12,216 nucleotides of DNA from Treponema sp. GTDB taxonomy: Bacteria; Spirochaetota; Spirochaetia; Treponematales; Breznakiellaceae. The position numbers and the translations under genes were made by a program. Below the pieces are notes generated by a model, which saw nothing but the letters and a program-made list of their open reading frames with translations, had not been told where the DNA came from and did no database searches. Shown here one piece after another: positions 7,171 through 12,216 of the stretch; positions within the stretch are counted from its first letter, which is position 1; every line of letters starts with the position of its first letter. The DNA lies in contig JAISJS010000169.1 of NCBI GenBank assembly GCA_031261385.1, positions 1 through 12,216 of the forward strand, given 5' to 3'.

Positions 7171-8070
7171 ATGAGGCGCAGCACAATGGGAAAAACCACA
7201 TCCAACGCTGAAGGTTCAAAATTACGATTTTCTGCGTTTGTCATTCCCCTGCTGTTGATTTTTTCTGCCTGTTCCTCGGCGCCCAAACGCCCCGCGGAAA
7301 TTTTTTCGATACGTTCCATGGCGGAATCTCAAATGGATCTGGCGAACAAAGAAGCGGACCGCGGAAATTATTCTCTTGCCCTGGACATGCTTGCCGAGGC
7401 CCGGCGTTTGGCAGTATCCGCCGATGATCCGTCCTTACGGATACGCACCGCCCTTTCGCAGGGGAATGCCCTTTTTGCATTGGACCGGGTGGATGAAGCA
7501 GAGGCCTGCTGGAACACAAGCCTCGCGGAAGCGGAGCGGATCAAGAGCCGGGAATTGGCCGCCGTGTGCCGCATTCACCTTGCCCGCGGTACGCTCCTTG
7601 CCGAAGGCGGCGCGGAAACGGCCCGTTCCGTGCGGGACACGGTAACCCGGGAAATGGGCTCCGTCGGGAAGGATAAACTTGATACTGCATTCAGCTGGGT
7701 GGTGATTGGCCTTGCCGAAAAAGAACTGGGCCGCCCCGGTGAGGCGGAAGCCGCGGTAAAAAAAAGTTTGGCTATCCACGAAAAAGCTCTTTATCTGGAA
7801 CAGGCCGCCTATGACTGGTACCTCATTGCCTCGATCCGTTCCCAGGCGGGCAAATATGCCGATGCACAGGCAGCCCTGGAATCTGCTCTTATTCTGGATC
7901 GGCGTTCCGAAAATTCCTACGGCCTTGCAACTGACTGGCGCGCCCTGGGAGACGTGTATAAAAAAGCAGGCGCCGCCGCCGACGCGGAAATCGCCTGGCG
8001 CCGTTCGGCAGAAATATTCCGCTCTTTGGGACAGACTGAAGCTGCCGAAGACGCCGGGAGTCGTTTTTAG
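7171..8070 (+). CDS. TPR-repeat lipoprotein of the Mla-type operon
   Basis: A 299-residue secreted protein with a signal peptide (SKLRFSAFVIPLLLIFSAC) ending in a spirochaete-style lipobox (IFSAC), so it is probably lipid-anchored on the periplasmic side or outer membrane. The mature part is helical, with TPR-like repeats such as ADRGNYSLALDMLAEARRLA, GNALFALDRVDEAEACWNTSLAEA, ELGRPGEAEAAVKKSLAIHEKA, QAGKYADAQAALESALILD and YKKAGAAADAEIAWRRSAEIF. ATG at 7171 touches the MCE stop and has no ribosome binding site. ATG at 7186 has GAGG 9 nt upstream (7173-7176) and is the likely start. It takes the operon place where other bacteria have the soluble lipid carrier MlaC, yet it looks nothing like MlaC. 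A role as scaffold or partner of the transporter is inference from the tight linkage. It is the last gene of the operon. Confidence 0.85.
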   Translation: MRRSTMGKTTSNAEGSKLRFSAFVIPLLLIFSACSSAPKRPAEIFSIRSMAESQMDLANKEADRGNYSLALDMLAEARRLAVSADDPSLRIRTALSQGNALFALDRVDEAEACWNTSLAEAERIKSRELAAVCRIHLARGTLLAEGGAETARSVRDTVTREMGSVGKDKLDTAFSWVVIGLAEKELGRPGEAEAAVKKSLAIHEKALYLEQAAYDWYLIASIRSQAGKYADAQAALESALILDRRSENSYGLATDWRALGDVYKKAGAAADAEIAWRRSAEIFRSLGQTEAAEDAGSRF

Positions 8071-8229
8071 TATTTTGAACGCAGAAGAATTTAACCACTG
8101 ACCACACGAACAGTGCGAATAAAATTTAAAAATCCTTTAAAAATCACTTGATTTTTTTAAATCATGGTGTTACTGTATATAGTAACGATTCTATAGAGAG
8201 AAACGTAAATTTTTATCAAGGAGCCCGTC
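8071..8229 (+). promoter_or_regulatory. trpB2 upstream region: promoter overlapping a dyad; weak terminator-like hairpin
   Basis: No gene is seen here. An AT-rich hairpin (AAAAATC at 8139-8145, loop ACTT, GATTTTT at 8150-8156) may end the upstream operon. TTGATT (8148-8153) and TACTGT (8171-8176), 17 bp apart, form a plausible promoter. A perfect 6-bp dyad GTTACT-GTATAT-AGTAAC (8169-8186) covers the -10 and looks like a repressor operator. AAGGAG (8218-8223) lies 6 nt before the ATG. Confidence 0.5.
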
Positions 8230-9609
8230 ATGGCACAGAAAATCCCTACCCGTCTTTATCTTTCCGAAGATGAGATTCCCAAATATTGGTACAACCTCCG
8301 CGCCGACATGAAAGAAAAACCCGAACCGATGCTCCATCCGGGCACCTTACAGCCGGCGACTGCCGCCGATCTGGAACCGGTTTTCTGCAAGGAGCCGGTT
8401 AAACAGGAACTTGATGACACAACCCAGCTTATCCCGATTCCCGACGGAATCCAGGAATTTTACAAGGCGTACCGGCCTGCTCCGCTCGTGCGGGCGTATT
8501 TTCTCGAAAAAGCACTCGGAACCCCTGCGGAAATTTACTACAAGTTTGAAGGGACCAATACCTCCGGTTCCCACAAGCTCAATTCCGCCGCCGCCCAGGC
8601 ATTCTATGCCAAAGAAGAAGGTCTCACCTCGCTGACTACGGAAACCGGGGCAGGGCAGTGGGGCACCGCTATGGCTATGGCCTGCGCATATTACGGCCTT
8701 GACCTTATCGTGTATATGGTAAAGGTAAGCTCCGAGCAGAAGCCTAACCGGAAGATCCTTATCGAGACCTATGGGGCAAACCTTATCCCCTCACCGTCAA
8801 ACACCACCGAATCCGGCCGGAAAATTCTGGCAAATGACCCGAATACCGGCGGCTCCCTCGGCTGCGCCATTTCCGAAGCGATAGAAACTTCGATCAAAAC
8901 CGATAAATGCCGCTACGTGCTGGGGAGCGTTCTTAACCACGTGCTGCTTCACCAGTCCGTTATCGGGCAGGAAGCCAAGGTAGCCCTGGACAAGTATGGT
9001 ATCAAGCCCGACATCATCATCGGCTGTGCCGGCGGCGGCTCCAATCTCGGCGGCCTTATTGCGCCGTTCATGGGCGATAAAATCGCAGGGAAATCAAATA
9101 CCCGCTTCATTGCCGTGGAACCCGCTTCGTGCCCCTCATTTACCCGGGGTCGTTTTGCCTACGATTTTGGCGACACAGCGAAAACCACGCCGCTCATGAA
9201 GATGTACACCTTGGGCAACGGCTTTATTCCGTCAGCCAACCACGCAGGAGGACTCCGTTATCACGGCATGAATTCCACGCTGAGTAAGCTCTACAAAGAC
9301 GGCTACCTTGAAGCGCGTTCTGCAATACAGACCGATGTCTTTGACGCGGCGGTAAAGTTTATGAAAATAGAGGGCATTCTGCCTGCTCCCGAATCTTCCC
9401 ACGCGATCAAGGCTGCAATGGACGAAGCCATGGAATGCAAGAAGACCGGCGAGAAAAAGGTGATACTCTTTGGATTAACCGGTACCGGCTATTTCGATCT
9501 ATCGGCATATCAGGCGTACAACAACAAAACCATGACCGACTACATCCCCAACGATGAGGATCTGGCAAAAGGCTTCGCGACTCTGCCTGACATCCCGCAG
9601 AATAAATAA
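8230..9609 (+). CDS. trpB2: TrpB2-type tryptophan synthase beta chain (TrpB-like PLP enzyme)
   Basis: This 459-residue protein belongs to the TrpB2 branch, which is longer than the usual ~400-residue TrpB1 and carries extra N-terminal sequence. It is expected to join indole and serine to make tryptophan with pyridoxal phosphate. The PLP lysine is K116 in GTNTSGSHKLNSAAAQ, and the catalytic glutamate is in TETGAGQWGTAMA (E138). The phosphate loop is GCAGGGSNLGG (about 266-275). Start is certain: AAGGAG is 6 nt before ATG. It stands alone: no trpA or other trp gene is in the window, which fits TrpB2 proteins that use free indole or do a side reaction. A dyad over its promoter suggests its own repressor. 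The SHKLN motif differs slightly from the SHKPN common in the family. It could also act on another indole-like or amino acid substrate; the family call is firm. Confidence 0.92.
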   Translation: MAQKIPTRLYLSEDEIPKYWYNLRADMKEKPEPMLHPGTLQPATAADLEPVFCKEPVKQELDDTTQLIPIPDGIQEFYKAYRPAPLVRAYFLEKALGTPAEIYYKFEGTNTSGSHKLNSAAAQAFYAKEEGLTSLTTETGAGQWGTAMAMACAYYGLDLIVYMVKVSSEQKPNRKILIETYGANLIPSPSNTTESGRKILANDPNTGGSLGCAISEAIETSIKTDKCRYVLGSVLNHVLLHQSVIGQEAKVALDKYGIKPDIIIGCAGGGSNLGGLIAPFMGDKIAGKSNTRFIAVEPASCPSFTRGRFAYDFGDTAKTTPLMKMYTLGNGFIPSANHAGGLRYHGMNSTLSKLYKDGYLEARSAIQTDVFDAAVKFMKIEGILPAPESSHAIKAAMDEAMECKKTGEKKVILFGLTGTGYFDLSAYQAYNNKTMTDYIPNDEDLAKGFATLPDIPQNK

Positions 9610-9617
9610 TCAGGATC

Positions 9618-9777
9618 AAGATAAACCGCAGAGAACGCAGAGATTTTGAACCAAAGGTTCACGCAGAGGACACGGAGGAAGAAAGAGGTTTTTAAAATTC
9701 TCTATTTGAATTTCACTCTTACTCTTCTCTGCGAACTCTGCGTTCCTGCCTTTGCGCTCTCTGCGGTTAATATTCTT
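9618..9777. repeat. 160-bp fold-back intergenic repeat, copy 1
   Basis: A 160-bp element with imperfect terminal inverted repeats: AACCGCAGAGAACGCA (9624-9639) pairs with TGCGCTCTCTGCGGTT (9753-9768) at 15 of 16 positions. Inside are several CGCAGAG units on the left and CTCTGCG units on the right, a small hairpin TGAACC-AAA-GGTTCA, and a central hairpin AAATTC/GAATTT (9695-9713). It encodes no protein. It fills the space between two convergent genes, starting 8 bp after the trpB2 stop and ending 4 bp before the next gene's stop. A second copy lies at 10714-10873. Confidence 0.92.
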
Positions 9778-9781
9778 ATGT

Positions 9782-10672
9782 TTATTTCTTCCAAATGACT
9801 GCCGGATCGATATGGTTGATATCCTTTGAGCACGTTACTGCCATTGCCCATTTGAGTTCATCGGTCATTTTAAGAATTTTCTTTTGAACACCGCCTGCGC
9901 CTTCTGCTTTAAGATCTTCCATTATTCCGCGCCCTACCGAAACGGCTGTTGCGCCTAATGCGATTGCTTTAAAGGCGTCCATGCCCCGGTTGATACCGCA
10001 GTCGACGAAAACCGGAATCTGTTTGTTGATAACCTTTACAATATCAGGCAGAATTTGTAATGGCGGCAGCGCGTAATCCACCATGCCGTGGTGGTGAGAA
10101 ACGACAATGCCTTTAACTCCTGCATCAATGCATTTGCGGGCATCCTGCGTGCTCAAAACACCTTTAATAATAAACGGGAGCGATGAAGCTTTTACAAAAC
10201 TTTTAATTTCATCAAGAGTTTTGGGCAGCATAGGAGATCCCAAAACGTCAAACCAGGAATTTTTGCCGCCGAATGCGTGATCAATATCCATACCCAGCGC
10301 CAGGCAGCCGCATTTTTGTGCGTGTTCAATTTTCCTGAAAATCTCTTTATTGTCCGCATGGGGTTTAATGATCTTGATGGTCCGCGCGCCGGTTGAGGTA
10401 ATTGCCTCAAGCTCGGCATCTTCTCCCATACCGCACCACATAACGCCGCCTGCGGCAAGCATTCCTTTGGCCGCTTCGACCATTCCGTCGGGCCGGGTCT
10501 TGTTAAGGTGTGAAAGGGCCGCCAGCATTACCGGTGTGGCAAATTTTTCTCCGTATAGTTCAAGTTCAGTAGAAGGTTCCACTGAATCAATGTGGCGCAT
10601 TTCGACAAGCAGTGAATCAAGATAGTCCCGGGTGATTTTTTCCGAATCACCTGCATTTACCGTTTCAGCCAT
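9782..10672 (-). CDS. FMN-dependent alpha-hydroxy-acid dehydrogenase family protein, divergent active site
   Basis: A protein of 296 residues related to lactate and glycolate oxidases, a (beta/alpha)8 FMN enzyme family. Seen: FATPVMLAALSHLNKTRPDGMVEAAKGMLAAG near the start, FIIKGVLSTQDARKCIDAGVKGIVVSHHHG, PVFVDCGINRGMDAFKAIALGATAVSVGRGI (FMN phosphate site). The lysine of IIKGV and the histidine after VVS are kept. The family motif SNHGGRQLD is here SHHHGMVDY, so the arginine that binds the substrate carboxylate is missing. The tyrosine of the family's YVYKDR-like strand is also replaced (RTIKIIKPH). At 296 residues it is shorter than typical members (about 350-390). Start at ATG 10672 is set by GGAGG 6 nt upstream; an earlier GTG at 10702 lies upstream of that site and is unlikely. 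Substrate unknown; it may be a dehydrogenase with other chemistry. Directly bounded by two copies of a 160-bp repeat. Confidence 0.82.
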   Translation of the reverse strand: MAETVNAGDSEKITRDYLDSLLVEMRHIDSVEPSTELELYGEKFATPVMLAALSHLNKTRPDGMVEAAKGMLAAGGVMWCGMGEDAELEAITSTGARTIKIIKPHADNKEIFRKIEHAQKCGCLALGMDIDHAFGGKNSWFDVLGSPMLPKTLDEIKSFVKASSLPFIIKGVLSTQDARKCIDAGVKGIVVSHHHGMVDYALPPLQILPDIVKVINKQIPVFVDCGINRGMDAFKAIALGATAVSVGRGIMEDLKAEGAGGVQKKILKMTDELKWAMAVTCSKDINHIDPAVIWKK

Positions 10673-10692
10673 ACCATGCCTCCGATAAGCAT

Positions 10693-10701
10693 AATATAGC
10701 A
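10693..10701 (-). promoter_or_regulatory. Extended -10 promoter for the FMN-enzyme gene
   Basis: On the minus strand TGCTATATT reads from 10701 to 10693, a -10 hexamer with TG extension. The place of a -35 (10716-10721) falls inside the end of repeat copy 2 and is weak (TTTATC). Transcription would start near 10686, just before the GGAGG site. Confidence 0.45.
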
Positions 10702-10713
10702 CAGAAAAAAATT

Positions 10714-10873
10714 AAGATAAACCGCAGAGAACGCAGAGATTTTGAACTAAAGGTTCACGCAGAGGACACGGCGGAAGAAAAAGATTTTTAAAATTCTCTG
10801 TTTGAATTTCACTCTTGCTCTTCTCTGCGAACTCTGCGTTCCTGCCTCTGTGCTCTCTGCGGTTAATATTCTT
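10714..10873. repeat. 160-bp fold-back intergenic repeat, copy 2
   Basis: Same length and direction as copy 1, with 8 differences in 160 bp by eye and no gaps. The terminal inverted repeats and the central hairpin are kept. It begins 7 bp after the rubrerythrin stop (minus strand) and ends just upstream of the FMN-enzyme promoter. With copy 1 it makes a direct repeat pair around one gene. Confidence 0.92.
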
Positions 10874-10880
10874 TGATAAA

Positions 10881-11420
10881 CTAAAAGTACCGTTTCAGGA
10901 GGCCTCTGAAACCGCAGCAGTGGCGGGCTTCGTCGCGGGCCATTTCGTGAACCGTGTCATGGATGGCGTCATAGCCGCGTTCCTTGGCGCGTTTGGCGAT
11001 GTCGGTTTTTCCCGCGCAGGCGCCGTGTTCCGCTTCCACCCGGAGTTCCAGGTTTTTCTTGGTGCTGTCGGTGACCACTTCGCCCAAAAGCTCGGCGAAC
11101 TTTGCCGCATGTTCTGCTTCTTCAAACGCATAGCGTTTGTACGCTTCGGCAATTTCGGGATACCCTTCGCGCTCGGCGACCCGGCTCATCGCAAGGTACA
11201 TGCCGACTTCCGAACATTCACCGTTAAAATGCGCCCGCAGGTCATCAAGAATATCCTGTTCCACGCCCTTGGCAACGCCGACGACATGCTCCGCAGCAAA
11301 CCCGCCTGTGGCAGTCTGCTCCTTGAATTTGGACGCAGGCGCCTTGCACTGGGGACAGAACTCGGGGGGTTGATCCCCGGTATACACATACCCACACACT
11401 GTACAGACCCATTTTTTCAT
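10881..11420 (-). CDS. Reverse rubrerythrin (rubredoxin domain first), probable NADH-linked peroxidase
   Basis: A 179-residue non-heme iron protein for removing hydrogen peroxide (and possibly oxygen) in the cytoplasm of an anaerobe. The rubredoxin-like domain is at the N-terminus (C6 and C9 in CTVCG, C22 and C25 in CPQC), reversed from classical rubrerythrin. The four-helix diiron domain follows, with acidic and histidine ligands in FNGECSEVGMY (E68), EEAEHAAKF (ExxH), RVEAEHGAC and MARDEARHCCG (ExxH). Such reverse rubrerythrins are known in Clostridium as PerR-controlled peroxidases. ATG at 11420 is chosen because GGAGG lies 8 nt upstream; an earlier in-frame start at 11435 overlaps that site. 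It lies 30 bp after the Fur/PerR-like gene and is probably in the same operon, so peroxide control is likely. Electron donors (rubredoxin, NADH oxidoreductase) are not in the window. Confidence 0.92.
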   Translation of the reverse strand: MKKWVCTVCGYVYTGDQPPEFCPQCKAPASKFKEQTATGGFAAEHVVGVAKGVEQDILDDLRAHFNGECSEVGMYLAMSRVAEREGYPEIAEAYKRYAFEEAEHAAKFAELLGEVVTDSTKKNLELRVEAEHGACAGKTDIAKRAKERGYDAIHDTVHEMARDEARHCCGFRGLLKRYF

Positions 11421-11450
11421 ACTAATACCCTCCATAACTGGAATATAAAT

Positions 11451-11939
11451 TTACCCGGCATAAGCCGAAGTTCTCTGTTTTTCCCCGGTACAATCTGTAC
11501 AGAGGCCGAAAAATACCGTTTTACGGTAATCTACAACAAAACCTTCGGTTTTGTCGTTTGCAGAATCTTCGATTCTGCACACCGTTTTTCCTGTGAGACC
11601 CTTATCTGATGCAATAGTTCGTAAAGCATTTTCGAGATTCCTAAAATTAGTGGGGCAGGGAAGGTCAATAATCTTTCCGCATGTACTGCATACGAGGTGC
11701 GGATGAGGCGCTACCTTCCCGTCAAAACGTTCCTCGCCGTTTACTACCCCGACCGACACAACGTCCCCTTCCCGCAGAAAAAGGCCTATGTTCCGGTACA
11801 CGGTTCCCAGGGAAAGGTCCTGTATGACCGGTTTAAGTTTATCGTATACCCATTGGGCGCTTGGATGAGACTCGGTTGACTGAATCACCCTAAGGATTTC
11901 ATCGCGTTTTTTACTATTCTTTTTCCCTGCCGAATCCAT
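11451..11939 (-). CDS. Fur-family transcriptional regulator, PerR-like
   Basis: A 162-residue metal-dependent repressor. The winged helix (about 10-75) includes SHPSAQWVYDKLK and LSLGTVYRNIGLFLREG. The dimer domain has two CxxC zinc pairs (C84/C87, C147/C150). Ligands expected for PerR-type metal sensing are in place: H25, D73 in ERFDG, H79 and H81 in PHPHLVC, and D92 in KIIDL. That and the rubrerythrin gene next to it support PerR over Fur, though Zur or Fur cannot be fully excluded. ATG at 11939 is the best start, with GAGG 6 nt upstream; earlier in-frame starts run through the promoter. Compared with the B. subtilis PerR pattern, the stretch before GFVVDYRKTVFFGLC has about 16 extra residues (roughly 117-132, with one added cysteine) made by two palindromes. 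It probably represses its own operon through the box at 11957-11974. Confidence 0.9.
   Translation of the reverse strand: MDSAGKKNSKKRDEILRVIQSTESHPSAQWVYDKLKPVIQDLSLGTVYRNIGLFLREGDVVSVGVVNGEERFDGKVAPHPHLVCSTCGKIIDLPCPTNFRNLENALRTIASDKGLTGKTVCRIEDSANDKTEGFVVDYRKTVFFGLCTDCTGEKQRTSAYAG
11536..11579 (-). repeat. Two adjacent perfect palindromes forming an in-frame insertion in the Fur-family gene
   Basis: Hairpin 1: TGCAGAATC (11559-11567), loop TTC, GATTCTGCA (11571-11579), a perfect 9-bp stem. Hairpin 2: ACAAAACC (11536-11543), loop TTC, GGTTTTGT (11547-11554), a perfect 8-bp stem. Only 4 bp separate them. On the coding (minus) strand the loops read GAA. They encode CRIEDSANDKTEGFV; the last arm is the conserved GF(V) of the family and the rest is extra. 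Confidence 0.85.
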
Positions 11940-12048
11940 CAATAACCTCAACATAGTAATGATAACTATTATTAAGATAATGCATTGGATAACTTTTGTC
12001 AAGGGGAATTTGAGGAAAAAGGGAAATTTATTTATGGTATTTTGGCTT
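11940..12048. other. Spacer between the antitoxin 3' end and the Fur-family gene
   Basis: About 110 bp, AT-rich. Besides the promoter and Fur/PerR-like box described separately, it holds an 8-bp perfect palindrome AATGCATT (11979-11986) between the -35 and -10. No clear terminator for the antitoxin gene is visible. Confidence 0.5.
11957..12002 (-). promoter_or_regulatory. Promoter and Fur/PerR-like box of the regulator-rubrerythrin operon
   Basis: Minus strand: TTGACA (12002-11997), 17-bp spacer, TATCTT (11979-11974). A dyad, TAATGATA-AC-TATTATTA on the plus strand (11957-11974), overlaps the expected start of transcription. It matches the 19-bp Fur consensus at about 14 positions and resembles PerR boxes. 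It lies 18 bp before the chosen ATG, well placed for self-repression. Confidence 0.65.
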
Positions 12049-12216
12049 CTACTGAACCTTGGCGATCATCTCCGGATTATTGGCGGCATAGTCCAGTACG
12101 CTGGCCATGACACCGGTATAGCCTTTTCCCAGGGATTTAAACTTTGCAAGCGTTTCGGGTGTTATCCTAAGGGCGATTACCGGTTTAATATCTTTTTTAT
12201 TCTTACGGAGTTCCCG
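12049..12216 (-). CDS. BrnA-like antitoxin, partial (3' end only)
   Basis: The frame enters from the right edge and ends with TAG at 12051-12049, giving 55 residues. The sequence KPVIALRITPETLAKFKSLGKGYTGVMASVLDYA fits the ribbon-helix-helix end of BrnA-type antitoxins, where the family has a similar IRLDPDVLEAFKATGKGYQTRINAVLR pattern. These proteins bind DNA and neutralise a BrnT RNase-type toxin, whose gene normally lies just upstream; that would be outside this window to the right. The normal GWQTRIN/GYQTRIN core is replaced by GYTGVMA, so the match is by pattern only and it could be another RHH protein. The start is not visible. Confidence 0.6.
   Translation of the reverse strand, partial: RELRKNKKDIKPVIALRITPETLAKFKSLGKGYTGVMASVLDYAANNPEMIAKVQ

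Noticed and set aside
8096..8115. CACTG/CAGTG inverted repeat after the TPR gene as a terminator
   Set aside because: The stem is only 5 bp with a 10-nt loop and no T-run follows.
9618..9777. Possible small insertion sequence or non-coding RNA gene
   Set aside because: There is no transposase and no recognised RNA family; called only as a fold-back repeat.
10673..10702. Upstream GTG start for the FMN-enzyme gene
   Set aside because: The frame would run through the GGAGG site and close to the -10; ATG at 10672 is better supported.
10815..11609. Plus-strand open frame of 264 codons across repeat copy 2, rubrerythrin and the regulator
   Set aside because: It is antisense to two well-supported genes and crosses an intergenic repeat; a shadow frame.
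11940..12002. Longer N-terminus of the Fur-family protein (hydrophobic residues like IIILIIVII)
   Set aside because: These codons are the promoter and operator sequence; the ATG at 11939 has a proper ribosome binding site and gives normal family length at the N-terminus.

Overview
The window looks like a piece of a spirochaete chromosome, most likely a Treponema-type organism. This is an inference from gene content and style: Rhs tips, an MCE-type lipid ABC operon ending in a TPR lipoprotein, a TrpB2-type enzyme, a reverse rubrerythrin next to a Fur/PerR regulator, and many short dyad repeats. Base composition is near balanced in most genes. The left edge (about 1-700) is clearly more AT-rich. 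No rRNA, tRNA, CRISPR array or transposase gene was seen.

Layout. (1) 1-1157, minus strand: a 5'-truncated Rhs fragment that keeps the end of the conserved core and a variable hydrophobic tip. It is followed after 25 bp by the start of a small two-helix membrane protein that runs off the edge, in the place where an Rhs immunity gene would sit. The first ~45 codons of the Rhs frame come from repeat DNA, including a 10-bp unit repeated four times. (2) 1154-4570, minus strand: a soluble GAF hybrid histidine kinase with two receiver domains, followed 9 bp later by a malic enzyme, probably one transcript. (3) 4648-8070, plus strand: a tight four-gene operon for an Mla-type lipid transporter (permease, ATPase, MCE protein, TPR lipoprotein). 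(4) 8230-9609, plus strand: a stand-alone TrpB2-type tryptophan synthase beta chain behind a promoter that overlaps a clean dyad. (5) 9782-10672, minus strand: a divergent FMN-dependent alpha-hydroxy-acid dehydrogenase family protein, bounded by two direct copies of a 160-bp fold-back repeat. (6) 10881-11939, minus strand: a PerR-like Fur regulator and a reverse rubrerythrin in one operon, with a Fur/PerR-like box at the promoter. (7) 12049-12216, minus strand: the 3' end of a BrnA-like antitoxin gene.

How they fit together: the Fur/PerR-rubrerythrin pair is a peroxide-stress module. If the neighbouring flavoprotein makes hydrogen peroxide it could be linked to it, but that enzyme lacks the usual substrate-binding arginine. 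The Mla-type operon would move lipids between the two membranes of a diderm cell. The two ends of the window carry accessory genes of toxin/immunity type.

The most unusual signal is in two unrelated genes, the Fur regulator and the second receiver domain of the kinase. Each carries an in-frame expansion made of two adjacent hairpin-forming palindromes, and in each case one palindrome arm is the conserved host codons themselves. With the 160-bp fold-back repeats and the repeat-truncated Rhs gene, this points to a genome actively reshaped by small palindromic sequences.
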